A stretch of DNA of 64,000 nucleotides from Parashewanella spongiae (GTDB lineage Bacteria > Pseudomonadota > Gammaproteobacteria > Enterobacterales > Shewanellaceae): NCBI RefSeq assembly GCF_004358345.1, contig NZ_CP037952.1, forward strand, positions 3,968,001 through 4,032,000, given 5' to 3'. Below the pieces are notes generated by a model. That model ran no database searches and was not told the DNA's origin. It was given only the letters and a program-made list of their open reading frames with translations. Of the stretch, positions 26,440-36,201 are shown one piece after another; positions within the stretch are counted from its first letter, which is position 1, and each line of letters begins with the position of its first letter. The position numbers were made by a program, and so were the translations under genes.

Positions 26440-29400
26440 ATGGCGACAGTGCGCACTCCTGCTGAGCAACAATCAACATATAGATTCATGCTTAAAAGTC
26501 TCCAAGAATACCCAAGCGAAGCCGTATTATATCTGAACTTTGAGGTTTCAAAGTTTGATAGTGATGAATACTTACAACAGTGTTATCAACTATTAAGCAA
26601 AACCGATAGACAAAATCTGTATGACTTTTTCAACAATAAACCATCATCGACTCGCTTTAACTCTCGCACACGAGAGACTCATTATTGTAAGAAGCCAAGT
26701 AATGTTTACCGACGTTTTACAACTGAGCCCCGTCCCATTACTCCAAAATCGAGCACTCGATATACCAAGCAAATACAGCAACCACCTTCCTCCTCTAATT
26801 CCTTTTTTACTCAGACCAGTGCGCTTATTCACTCTTGGAAACTTAAACAGAAAAGCAAAAATCAACTGGGTATTGATTTAAATGCATTAATTGGTAGTTG
26901 CGCTAAACTTTCGCAACTTATTGAAATCATTCACACTTTAAAAAACGACAAACAGGTCATGGAAACATCATGGGACATAAGGTTAATCCATAAACTGTTA
27001 CACAAAGCCGCCGAGTTTTCTGACAGTCATTCATCTAATTTCGACGGCATTTTTAGTGACATAATACGATTTAAATCGTCCTATGAAGCAAAAACATGCA
27101 CACTATTACTGAAATTAATTAAGTTAAATTTAAATTTTTCAGATGCCAAAGGATTGGTGCTAGGCAATGCAGCTGAAGCCAGCGTAATGCAACAATGGAG
27201 CGTTGAGCCTAATGCTGCCATCTACAATGCCTTTATCACGGTATGCGCTAAAACTGGCCAGTTTGATAGTGCTTGGCAACTGGTGTGTGGCAATAAGCCC
27301 GTGATGGCACCTCATTTGTCATTAAAGGCCAATCAAATCACCTGCATGAATTTGCTGACGGCCTGCGCTGAAATGGAGCGTTATGCTGAAGCCAAATCAT
27401 TGGTGTTGGGCGATGGCGATACAGCCAGCTTAATGCAACAATGGGGCATCAAGTCTAATGTTGCCATTTACAGCGTATTTATCACGGTATGCGCTAAAAC
27501 TGGCCAGTTTGATAGTGCTTGGCAACTGGTGTGTGGTGATAAGCCCGTGATGGCACCTTACCTACCACTAAAGGCAGATTCAATCACCTGCCTGAATTTG
27601 CTGACGGCCTGCGCTGAAACGCGGCGTTATGCTGAAGCCAAATCATTGGTGTTGGGCGATGGCGATACAGCCAGCTTAATGCAACAATGGGGCATCAAGC
27701 CTAATGTTGCCATTTACAGCGTCTTTATCACGGTATGCGCTAAAACTAACCAGTTTGATAGAGCTTGGCAACTGGTGTGTGGTGATAAGCCCGTGATGGC
27801 ACCTCATCTACCACTAAAGGCAGATTCAATCACCTGCCTGAATTTGCTGAACGCTTGCGCTGAAATGGAACGTTATGCTGAGGCCAAGTCATTGGTATTT
27901 GGCGATACAGATACAGCCAGCTTAATGCAGCAGTGGGACATCAAGCCTAATGTTGCCATTTACAGCGCCTTTGTCACGGTATGCGCTAAAACGGGCCAGT
28001 TTGATAGTGCTTGGCAACTGGTGTGTGGTGACAAGCCTGTGATGGCACCTCATTTGTCATTAAAGGCCTGTCAAATCACCTGCCTGAATTTGCTGACTGC
28101 CTGCGCTGAATCGGGGCGTTATGCAGAAGCCAAATCATTGGTGCTGGGCGATAAAGGTACAGCCAGCTTAATGCAACAATGGGACATCAAGCCTAACGTT
28201 GCCATTTACAGCGCCTTTATTACGGTATGTGCTAAAACTGGCCAGTTTGATAGCGCTTGGCAACTAGTGTGCGGTAATAAGCTCGTGATGGCACCTCATT
28301 TGCCATTAAAAGCCAATCAAATCACCTGCATGAATTTGCTAACGGCCTGCGCTGAAGTAAAGCGTTTTACAGAAGCCAAATCATTGGTGCTGGGCGATAA
28401 AGGTACAACAAGCTTAATGCAACAATGGGACATCAAGCCTAATGTTGCCATTTACAGCGCCTTTATCACGGTATGCGCTAAAACGGGCCAGTTTGATAGT
28501 GCTTGGCAACTGGTGTGTGGTGATAAGCCAGTGATGGCACCTCATCTACCACTAAAAGCAGATTCAATCACCAGCATGAATTTGCTGACGGCCTGCGCTG
28601 AAACGGGACGTTATGCCGAAGCCAAGTCATTGGTGTTGGGCGATGACGATACAGCTACAGCCAGCTTAATGAAACAATGGGGCATCAAGCACAATGTTCC
28701 CATTTACAATGCCTTTATCAAGGTATGCGCTAAAACGGGCCAGTTTGATAGTGCTTGGCAACTGGTGTGTGGCAATAAGCCCGTGATGGCACCTCATTTG
28801 TCATTAAAGGCCAATCAAATCACCTGCATGAATTTGCTGACGGCATGCGCTGAAACGGGGCGTTATGCAGAAGCCAAATCATTGGTGTTGGGCGATACAG
28901 CTACAGCCAGCTTAATGCAACAATGGGGCATAATATCTAATGTTGTCATTTACAATGCTTTTATCAGGGTATGCGCTAAAACTGGCCAGTTTGATAGTGC
29001 TTGGCAACTGGTGTGTGGTGATGAGCCCGTGATGGCACCTCATTTGCCATTAAAAGCCGATAAAATCACCTGCATGTATTTGCTGACGGCTTGCGCTGAA
29101 GCGGAGCGATATGCCGAAGCCAAATCATTGGTGTTGGGCGATGGCGATACAGCCAGCTTAATGCAACAATGGAGCATCGAGCCTGATGTTGCCGTTTACA
29201 GCGCATTTATCACGATATACTCTAAAACTGGCCAGTTTGATAGTGCTTGGCAACTGGTGTGTGGTGATAAGCCCGTGATGGCACCTCATCTACCACTAAA
29301 GGCAGATTCAATCACCTGCCTGAATTTGCTGACGGCCTGCGCTGAAGCGGAGCGATATGCCGAAGCCAAATCATTGGTGTTGGGCGATGGCGATACAGCC

Positions 29401-30174
29401 AGCTTAATGCAACAATGGAGCATCAAGCCTGATGTTGCCATTTACAATGCTTTTATCACGGTATGCGCTAAAACTGGCCAGTTTGATAGTGCTTGGCAAC
29501 TGGTGTGCGGTGATAAGCTCGTGATGGCACCTCATCTACCACTAAAGGCAGATTTAATCACCTGCATTAATTTGCTGACGGCTTGCGCTGAAGCGGGGTG
29601 TTATGCAGAAGCCAAATCATTGGTGTTGGGCGATGACGATACAGCTACAACCAGCTTAATGCAACAATGGGGCATCAAGCCTGATGTTGCCATTTACAAT
29701 GCCTTTATTAAAGTAGGTATTAAGGCTAAGGAATTTGACACTGAAATATGGTCTTTAGAAAAAATAATGAACAAATGTGACATGAGTACTCCTTCACAAA
29801 TACATGCTCAACTTGCGCCGCTTGAAAAAAATAATTTTGCAAGCATGATTGATAAAGGGATAACAGAAGGAATATATAAAAAGAATGTTGGCTTAACGAA
29901 TCATTGTATCGATTTGCATACGGATAAAATCGTCGAAGAACATTCAGGCAATGTTACACATATTCGAGGTGTTCCATTAGTTTTCGCAAAACTATTATTT
30001 TGTTACCACAAAAAAAACAATGAACCCAACATAACATCGATCATAACTGGATACCATGGCAATAATACGTTAAAAAATGGAATGATAAGTTTTCTCAAAG
30101 ATGAATTTGGGCTTGAGTTTATCGAGGATAAGTTCAACTCTGGAATGATAGTATTGAGAGAGTCTAGCTATTAA
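26440..30174 (+). CDS. pentatricopeptide-repeat protein with C-terminal Smr-like domain
   Basis: About 1244 residues. After a 250-residue N-terminal region with a basic, Ser/Pro-rich part, residues about 255-1110 form ten 82-84-residue doublets plus a half. Each doublet is two PPR-like units: GIKPNVAIYNAFITVCAKTG, then ITCMNLLTACAE...AEAKSLVLGD. PPR proteins bind RNA one base per repeat and are typical of eukaryotic organelles. The last 95 residues (1150-1244) resemble the Smr domain: D1158-L-H1160 for the LDLHG motif and GYH1206GNNT for the HGxG loop. PPR-Smr fusions are known from plant chloroplasts. No signal peptide. The frame opens at a TTG at 26428; I prefer ATG 26440, although no clear ribosome binding site is visible. 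A hairpin terminator follows. Confidence 0.82.
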   Translation: MATVRTPAEQQSTYRFMLKSLQEYPSEAVLYLNFEVSKFDSDEYLQQCYQLLSKTDRQNLYDFFNNKPSSTRFNSRTRETHYCKKPSNVYRRFTTEPRPITPKSSTRYTKQIQQPPSSSNSFFTQTSALIHSWKLKQKSKNQLGIDLNALIGSCAKLSQLIEIIHTLKNDKQVMETSWDIRLIHKLLHKAAEFSDSHSSNFDGIFSDIIRFKSSYEAKTCTLLLKLIKLNLNFSDAKGLVLGNAAEASVMQQWSVEPNAAIYNAFITVCAKTGQFDSAWQLVCGNKPVMAPHLSLKANQITCMNLLTACAEMERYAEAKSLVLGDGDTASLMQQWGIKSNVAIYSVFITVCAKTGQFDSAWQLVCGDKPVMAPYLPLKADSITCLNLLTACAETRRYAEAKSLVLGDGDTASLMQQWGIKPNVAIYSVFITVCAKTNQFDRAWQLVCGDKPVMAPHLPLKADSITCLNLLNACAEMERYAEAKSLVFGDTDTASLMQQWDIKPNVAIYSAFVTVCAKTGQFDSAWQLVCGDKPVMAPHLSLKACQITCLNLLTACAESGRYAEAKSLVLGDKGTASLMQQWDIKPNVAIYSAFITVCAKTGQFDSAWQLVCGNKLVMAPHLPLKANQITCMNLLTACAEVKRFTEAKSLVLGDKGTTSLMQQWDIKPNVAIYSAFITVCAKTGQFDSAWQLVCGDKPVMAPHLPLKADSITSMNLLTACAETGRYAEAKSLVLGDDDTATASLMKQWGIKHNVPIYNAFIKVCAKTGQFDSAWQLVCGNKPVMAPHLSLKANQITCMNLLTACAETGRYAEAKSLVLGDTATASLMQQWGIISNVVIYNAFIRVCAKTGQFDSAWQLVCGDEPVMAPHLPLKADKITCMYLLTACAEAERYAEAKSLVLGDGDTASLMQQWSIEPDVAVYSAFITIYSKTGQFDSAWQLVCGDKPVMAPHLPLKADSITCLNLLTACAEAERYAEAKSLVLGDGDTASLMQQWSIKPDVAIYNAFITVCAKTGQFDSAWQLVCGDKLVMAPHLPLKADLITCINLLTACAEAGCYAEAKSLVLGDDDTATTSLMQQWGIKPDVAIYNAFIKVGIKAKEFDTEIWSLEKIMNKCDMSTPSQIHAQLAPLEKNNFASMIDKGITEGIYKKNVGLTNHCIDLHTDKIVEEHSGNVTHIRGVPLVFAKLLFCYHKKNNEPNITSIITGYHGNNTLKNGMISFLKDEFGLEFIEDKFNSGMIVLRESSY
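27190..29700 (+). repeat. 246-252-bp tandem repeats coding PPR doublets
   Basis: Ten direct copies of about 246 bp, some longer by 6 bp through extra GATACA/ACAGCT triplets, with very high DNA similarity. This implies recent expansion or gene conversion. The repeat is coding, so length changes occur in whole codons. Confidence 0.88.
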
Positions 30175-30188
30175 CTTGATACTAGCGA

Positions 30189-30208
30189 GCACACTTTTTA
30201 GTGTGTGC
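30189..30208 (+). terminator. terminator-like hairpin after the PPR gene
   Basis: GCACACT-TTTT-AGTGTG (stem 30190-30195 with 30200-30205), 15 bp after the stop. The group II intron 3' end lies about 20 bp beyond. Confidence 0.5.
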
Positions 30209-30227
30209 ATCATAAAATAAACATCAT

Positions 30228-32238
30228 GTAGAGTAGGCTACTGGCTTCGCTATCGCTTATCCAGCAGCCCCTCTTCGATTCCGTGCATGAGGTTTTCCCT
30301 CACACGGCTCTGTTGTTACACTTCTCTCAGCCCCTTCACTTTGCTTATCATCTTGTCGTGGGTAAATACTCAAGACCAGCTTGGCGTAATTTTTCGTAAG
30401 CACCTCGTGATAGATACTTGCTTCGACGTTGACTTAAGCGACGATGCCAGCGATAGAACCGGTTTACTACAAATCCATTTATTCTGAAAAATACACCTCT
30501 GGGATAACCTATCCCACCAAAATAGTGTTTCCATCCCCTCAGAACTTGATTAACCTTATTTATCAGTACGCCAAGTGTATTTGAGGTTCGGTGTTTCACT
30601 ATGTCTCTGATTTTATTTTTCAGCTTTGTTTGGCTCTTCTTAGACGCCTCTATCTTGATGTAACTGGTGCCTTTGATGAGGCCTGTGATCCGTTGAAAGT
30701 TAAAACCGAGGAAATCAAACTCATTCATCAGCTTTCCCATATCCACACAGTGGGTTTTACTTTGATTTAGCTTCAGACCTTCATAACTTAATTGCTGTGT
30801 TATTCAGTCCAGTTGCTCTTGTGTGTAGGTTTGCTTATGAAGTACAACAAAATCATCTGCATAGGTAACGATTTTACACGGTGTTTTTTCGTGTATTTTC
30901 AAACAGAAATCGTTGAGATAGATGTTAGCCAGTAGTGGAGAGATAACTCCGCCTTGTGGAGTGCCACATCGGCTTGCTTCTATTCGCCATTTCCCGTTGA
31001 CCGTCTCTATGCTGATGGGCGCTTTGATAAAGCTTTTCAGTAAACTCAGAAAGCTGCTGTCGCTTATTCGCCTTTCTATTTTTGTCATCAACTTAGCGTG
31101 CGGAATGGTATCGAAATAGGCGCTCAAGTCAGCATCGAGTACGTGCTGATAGCCTTGTTTTAGGCTCATTTCAATGACTTTTACCGCTTGCTGGGCGCTT
31201 CGACATGGACGATAACCATAACTGTGTTCATGTAAATGAGGTTCGTAGACGGGTTGCATCACTATTGTCATCGCCATTTGCACAATTCTGTCACTGATTA
31301 TCGGGATCCCAAGTTTCCGCGTTTTGCCGTTGTCTTTGAGTATTTCTACTCGTTTGACTGGGCTAGGTCGATAGTTTTTCTGTTGTAATTGAGTTTGAAT
31401 TTCTTTTAACAGCGCAACGACTTTCTTTTGCTGCTCTAGATAACTGAATGTGATGCCATCAATTCCTGCTCCGCCTTTATTGGCTTTGCATCGTCGATAG
31501 GCTTCTTCGAGTATATCTAGGCGACTGAGTTTATCGTACAAGCTGTAAAATCGAAGCTCCGAGTTAAGCTTTGAGCGTAAGTAAAGTTTTCGCTGTAATA
31601 TTCTGATATTTACTGGAGTGTTAGCCATATGGCAATTTCACCTCAAAAGTTACGTTAAAAAACGGGTGTAACACTGAGCCCCTTCCCTGATGTAAAGTTA
31701 TGTTGTCTTCACGGTTAACGGTACTATGGGCTCATCCGACTGCCTGAGCGCCCTATCTGAAATTTCGGTTTACCTTATATTCGGATAGTGCAAGTCACTA
31801 CCTTCCAACACTCAGGCTCTCCCACGTTCACTTTATTTCCTTCAATACATGCCACTTCATATTACGCCGGAAGATCAAACAGATGCATTTACCAGTTGCT
31901 TCTCTGTTTGTGTCAGGGTTCGTCAACTAGGAAAGACTCCCCATCTTCATTTTTTGATTTACGACGCTTAACTGAATTCGCTTGATGCTGCGGCCTACAT
32001 TGCATCTCAACCTTTATTCAAGGCCTTTGTCACAGGGCTTCATGTCATAGCGGTTACCCATTATGCATGCCCGTCAGATTTCGGGATGAACTGGTAATTA
32101 TCCCGTCAGGTACGTTTCAACCTGATGGACTTATTATAAATAATAACGTTGCTGTCTCTGGTTTATGGCCATGTAATCGCTTGGCTGCGTATACGTTGAG
32201 ACAAATCCCGCAACAGAATAAAGCGCTTCGTGGCGCTC
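30228..32238 (-). mobile_element. group II intron copy 2, full length with domains V and VI
   Basis: About 2.0 kb, nearly identical to copy 1 at a constant coordinate offset of 19966. Here the 3' part survives. On the minus strand GAGCCGTGTGAGGGAAAACC and CTCATGCACGG form domain V (near 30275-30311). A domain VI hairpin ending CCTACTCTAC follows, which sets the 3' end near 30228. The 5' end at 32238 reads GAGCG and abuts MITE A copy 2. The encoded reverse transcriptase is broken (next entry), so splicing would need protein from elsewhere. Confidence 0.85.
30348..31628 (-). pseudogene. group II intron reverse transcriptase with a nonsense codon
   Basis: Same protein as at 10382-11662, but the Trp codon after the YADD region (copy 1 CCA at 10838-10840) is TGA here (30804-30806 on the minus strand). 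The product would stop after 274 residues, losing the thumb and maturase domain X. The catalytic YADD lies before the stop. A few further substitutions are present, for example in the palm region. Confidence 0.9.
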
Positions 32239-32448
32239 CCTAGAAACATCAGTTGACTGCGTTCTTAAGCGTAGAAAAAATGGCTGATAGTAAGGCGTAG
32301 CTTGCAGCAAGTAGTTATTCTACTTGCAAAAGTCACAACGCAGATAGCAGTCATTTAGCAAGCTTATGAGCGTAGAGCACTTCACTCATTGGGTGAAAGC
32401 CATGATGACAAAATCATCATATTGCTCAAACAGTTACTCGTATACTCA
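32239..32448. mobile_element. MITE family A, copy 2, truncated by an IS66-type end
   Basis: Matches copy 1 from CCTAGAAACATC at 32239 to TATACTCA at 32448. The terminal GCGTTCAACTGATG part is missing because the IS66-type end starts at 32449. The missing piece is not found beyond the other IS66 end at 40853. Confidence 0.75.
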
Positions 32449-32471
32449 GTAACTTCTCAATAACCCGTGGC
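32449..32471 (+). repeat. left terminal repeat of an IS66-type element
   Basis: GTAACTTCTCAATAACCCGT and three more bases match, with one mismatch, the complement of 40831-40853. IS66 elements commonly start with GTAA. It lies 117 bp before the transposase fragment at 32566. Confidence 0.7.
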
Positions 32472-32565
32472 AAAACATCGAAATTGTAACAGTTAGTTAC
32501 GATCGCAAGATCATGCTTGACCGATCTTGCCATGCTTTCATAATGCCTTTAAATTAATCTAATCA

Positions 32566-32880
32566 TTGTTTAACTTGAAACTACCACTTCCCGATTTTTC
32601 CAATTCAGTATGCTCAAAATGTCGACCTATCGTCGAAGCACTGCAGCAAATCATTGAGCTTCAAGCTCAAGAAATTGTCGAGCTTAAAAATCAAGTTGAA
32701 ATTCTGGAAGATGAAATGCGAGAACTCAAAAAACTCAGCAAAAAACCTAAATTCAAGCCCAGCGGAATGGACAAAGGCACGGATCCAGACGAAGACCAAA
32801 ATAAAGATGATGACGACACTGGCTCTGATAAAAAGCGTTCAAGTAAGGGATGCTGCAACTTAGGTTATACCGGCGTATAA
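32566..32880 (+). pseudogene. IS66-type transposase TnpC, N-terminal fragment
   Basis: The frame reads a short leader, a Cys-x2-Cys segment, a coiled coil (VEALQQIIELQAQEIVELKN and onward) and a KKPKFKPSGMDKG stretch. This is the usual N-terminus of IS66 TnpC before its DDE core. Homology ends around residue 90, and the last residues look unrelated. The matching C-terminal fragment is at 40405-40845 on the same strand. Confidence 0.75.
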
Positions 32881-32911
32881 TCCAAACAGTGTAATTTACG
32901 GTTGCAGCAAA

Positions 32912-33139
32912 ATGTCTACTTCAATTTACCTTTCTAGTGAGTCCAAAAGGATAATTAAACTTGCATCCAGTAAACTTCATAGGATCGAAAAAAGAGTTTT
33001 TATGGCCGAAGTATCCAAAACCTTCTGCTGTGGAAGCCCACGCTTAACTGAAACAGAGTTCGGCTGGTGTCGGAAGGCTGTTACACTTGGGCTTCATGAA
33101 CAAGAAACTGGGTTTGAATGTTTCGGACACTATGGCTGA
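32912..33139 (+). pseudogene. ISAzo13-type transposase, N-terminal fragment
   Basis: 75 residues resembling the start of ISAzo13-family transposases: RIEKRVFMAEVSKTF, TETEFGWCRKAV and GLHEQETGFEC are in the expected order. It stops at 33139 inside an overlapping opposite gene end, so most of the element is missing. The family call is by recall of the motif pattern. Confidence 0.5.
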
Positions 33140-33495
33140 AAACCGGAAAGAAACTTGAAGCTTTCCAAGTCTTCGGCTGGGTCAGTAAACATTGCGTGAT
33201 CATTGAAAGACCACTTAGGGAAATCCACTTTTACATCACCAAGGTCAGTAACGTGAATTGCCAACATCATGGTGCTCGACTGGAATACATAGAAGTAGTC
33301 CTTGTCGGTCTTACCTTCGATAAGGTGGCGAGATTGAACTGTAAGCTCGTACTCTTCCCCCTCATAAATGGTATCCAAGTAAACCAGAGCCTTATCTTTC
33401 TTCAGATATATTTCAGCAGGATGCTTATCGCCAAAGAAAGGTAGTAAATCATCGCTAGTCGAATCCGAACCAAAAATACTAAATGCGTTAATCAT
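33130..33495 (-). CDS. hypothetical protein, possibly 3'-truncated
   Basis: 121 residues, acidic and aromatic-rich, with no signal peptide or known motif. An ideal GGAGG ribosome binding site lies 7 bases before the ATG at 33495, so this start is real. The stop overlaps ISAzo13-type debris by 10 bases, so the original C-terminus may have been lost. The 310-bp AT-rich upstream stretch (33496-33807) probably holds its promoter. Confidence 0.6.
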   Translation of the reverse strand: MINAFSIFGSDSTSDDLLPFFGDKHPAEIYLKKDKALVYLDTIYEGEEYELTVQSRHLIEGKTDKDYFYVFQSSTMMLAIHVTDLGDVKVDFPKWSFNDHAMFTDPAEDLESFKFLSGFQP

Positions 33496-33807
33496 AATTT
33501 TTCCTCCGTTATTTGTTAATGCTCACGATAAACAGACCTGATGCACAGTTCTATAGAGCCGAGCTTCTATGGACTGCTGTATCGTGAAAAAATACATAAA
33601 GTAAATTGTTAAAGAGCTTTTGCCAGAGGGTATCGGTTAACCTGAATTACCCTATTCAGCGAACGAGTGGAATAATGCCAGTTGACTAGCTCAATGTAAT
33701 TTCACGCTTAAGATCCGTAAAAAAATGAAAAAGCTTCTCACAGATGCAACTAGTTGAAATAATGAGAGTTTATGATTAAGGAAACGAACAAACTTATCGA
33801 AGAATAA

Positions 33808-34697
33808 ATTGTATTGCATGAAGTATGGAGAATACTAAAGCTATACCAAGAGTACGAAAAGGCTAGATTTAAGTATGAATCGCTAATAAACGATAAAGGT
33901 AAAAAAAAGGAAGCGGAGAAAATTCTTCCGTACCTTAAAACTCAAGTTAACCAATTTCACAATGATATTTTTGCAGCATACCATTTGATAAGGGATGTCG
34001 CAGTTCAAATAATACCAATTTAAATTTCAACGCTTAATTTGTCATACCTGCGAACGCAGGTATCCAGCGACTTGTGCCCAAATTAACCAAAGACTCTGGA
34101 CTCCTGCGTTCGCAGGAGTGACGATAAAATTGGTATACATTCTTCCGCCACGTCCCTAAAAGAAAATCAGATTGAGTTACCATTTGAACTGTTCGTTTTT
34201 ATCAAGGGTTACGAATTAGGTCGTAGTCATGCAAACGCTAAAAAAATTGGCTAACTGACTTTAAGGACACTTTAAGTGAAGAGCTTGATGATGAAAAACT
34301 GGAAGTTGATGATGAAAATATATCAGAATTTACTGAGTATACTCTCATGGTAGATCTTCTAGTGGAATCTGTTAAACTCGGCATCAAAGATAAAGAAGGT
34401 AATAAAAAGCCGCTGTATGAAGGTGAACCAGTTGCTTATGTAGAAAATACTCTAGGTCATAAACTCGATCACCGAAAATTTGGATACCTAATGGGTTTCC
34501 ACTATAAAAAAGCCAATGAATTGAAATATTACAAACGGTTTATTGAGAAGGCATTCAATCAGAGTGACTCAAAAGTAAACAAAGCGTTTGCTACCTATGA
34601 ACTTAAAAAAATCATTAATTGTCGATTGACCCAACCGACTCTGGCTGAACTTGATCAGAAAGCAAACGTTAATTCATCAGAAGAGAAATCTGATTAA
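33808..34697 (+). pseudogene. hypothetical gene interrupted by a MITE and a frameshift
   Basis: Three collinear pieces read as one protein. 33808-33988 encodes VLHEVWRILKLYQEYEKARF to NDIFAAYHLIRD. After the MITE, 34158-34249 encodes LKENQIELPFELFVFIKGYE to NAKK. Then, one base out of frame after an A7 run (about 34237-34243), the frame reads on through TDFKDTLSEELDDE and the intact ATG at 34347 to the stop at 34697. Restoring one A would fuse the last two parts. The protein looks helical and acidic in the middle; function unknown. The 116-codon tail could still be translated. Confidence 0.65.
33992..34156. mobile_element. MITE family B, copy 2, inside a gene
   Basis: 165 bp beginning GGGATGTCGCAG and ending GCCACGTCCC, flanked by TAA at 33989-33991 and 34157-34159. 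It contains the two stems CCTGCGAACGCAGG and CTCCTGCGTTCGCAGGAG. It is nearly identical to 60143-60307 in the other orientation, which suggests recent movement. Confidence 0.85.
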
Positions 34698-34851
34698 TTA
34701 GATTTTGAATCACTTCGCCCCTAATCCTATTGTCATTTTTCTGCGATAACTGTAGGTTACGGTTTTCGCTACATGGATTTTTGACATTAGGATTTAACTT
34801 ATATGAAATGATTAGTCCCACCTCTGGTGGTCTCAAAAAAAAAGGCATAAT

Positions 34852-35104
34852 GATACCAATTACATTGATTAATTGCTTAACTCAGAACTATATACGAACG
34901 AAATTGATGAAAGCATAGTTGTTCTAACTTAAGACAATTTTGTGAAGTAATTTGTCAACATACAAGTTCCCAAGGTGCAAGGCTAAAGTCTTCCACTACT
35001 GTGTTGTATATTCTTGAATTATCCCGATAGCACTTCGAATATATGCATAGCTGTGAAAGCTTTATCTCTTGCTGAGAGAGAGGTTACTTACTGTAATTGT
35101 TACA
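34852..35104. mobile_element. MITE family D, copy 1, diverged
   Basis: Starts GATACCAATTACATTGATT and ends TTACTTACTGTAATTGTTAC. The interior shares GTCAACATACAAG, CAAGGCTAAAG and TCTCTTGCTGAG with the better copies at 53741 and 57549. It ends about 28 bp before the efflux adaptor start at 35133, so it must overlap or replace that operon's promoter. Confidence 0.65.
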
Positions 35105-35132
35105 AATATTTAAACTGTTTAAGAAGGCTAAG

Positions 35133-36200
35133 ATGAAGACGAACAAAGCAAAAGTTTTATTACTTTCCTCAGCCATTGCAACGACATTACTCGTCGGTTG
35201 TGGCCAACAACAAGAACAACAAAAGTCAGTTGAGACTGTTCGCCCAGTTGAAGTTTATAAAGTAAAACCCGCTTCAGCATTAACTACTTGGAAATTTCCT
35301 GCAACTGTTGCAGCATACAAATCTACTGATCTTGCCTTCAATTCTGGCGGTAAGTTGATTGAATTTAATATCACTCAAGGACAACGTGTCAAAAAAGGTC
35401 AGCTACTTGCCTCTGTTGATCCTCGTGACTATAAAATCCAGTTAGAATCAGTAAGAGCTAACTACACACAAGCAAAGAATGCGTATAACCGTGGCCAACA
35501 GCTCATTAAGAATTCAACTATTTCTAAAAACGATTTTGAGCAGCTAGAGTCACAGTACAAAGTCGCAAAATCACAGTTTGAGTCAGCCGAAAAGTCCCTA
35601 AAAGACACTAAGCTTTATGCGCCGTATGATGGAGCTATTTCTAGCACCAGTGTTCAAAACCACGATACAGTGGCTGGCGGTCAATCTATCATTTCACTTA
35701 TTGATTCCAGTAAATACAGTGCAAAATTCGATATTTCAGCAGATCGCCTTAATTATCTGAAGAAGCGTGAACCTAAAGGCGCTAACGTTGTATTCAATAC
35801 CTTTAATAATGAGAGAGCTGCTGCTGACTTTAAAGAAATTTCTTTATTGCCTAGCAGTAACCAATCCTATGAAGTAACGCTTTCATTTACACCTCCGACA
35901 GATATTGCAGTTCTTCCAGGAATGAGCGTTCAAGTACAAATTGAAAATGATTCGGCATCAAGTGCAAAAGCCATGTTTGTACCAACAAAAGCAGTCATTA
36001 GTACAGGCAAAGAAACCTATGTTTGGAAAGTTGATTCACAAACTATGACAGCTCACAAACAAGACATCATTCTCAGTAACAGTATCGGTGAGTTTGTAAC
36101 TGTAGCTTCTGGTTTGAAAGGTGGTGATCAGATTATTACCGCTGGTGCTCCATATGCTGTAGAAGGTATGAAAGTCTCAATTTGGCAACAAGGGAAGTAA
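35133..36200 (+). CDS. RND efflux periplasmic adaptor, lipoprotein
   Basis: A 355-residue HlyD/AcrA-type membrane fusion protein. The signal peptide ends in the lipobox LLVGC, so it is anchored by lipid and bridges the RND pump to an outer-membrane channel. A biotinyl-lipoyl-like half motif (GKLIEFNITQGQRVKKGQLL) and its partner (TKLYAPYDGAI) flank a coiled-coil hairpin. I start at 35133, where AAGG precedes the ATG; the open frame begins 36 bases earlier with TTG. The pump gene follows after one base, so the two form an operon. No outer-membrane factor gene is next to it. Confidence 0.92.
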   Translation: MKTNKAKVLLLSSAIATTLLVGCGQQQEQQKSVETVRPVEVYKVKPASALTTWKFPATVAAYKSTDLAFNSGGKLIEFNITQGQRVKKGQLLASVDPRDYKIQLESVRANYTQAKNAYNRGQQLIKNSTISKNDFEQLESQYKVAKSQFESAEKSLKDTKLYAPYDGAISSTSVQNHDTVAGGQSIISLIDSSKYSAKFDISADRLNYLKKREPKGANVVFNTFNNERAAADFKEISLLPSSNQSYEVTLSFTPPTDIAVLPGMSVQVQIENDSASSAKAMFVPTKAVISTGKETYVWKVDSQTMTAHKQDIILSNSIGEFVTVASGLKGGDQIITAGAPYAVEGMKVSIWQQGK

Positions 36201-36201
36201 T

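Noticed and set aside
27190-29700. Repeats considered as TPR or Sel1 units
   Set aside because: The GIKPNV-IYNAFI...AKTG pattern fits PPR better than TPR; a profile search would settle it.
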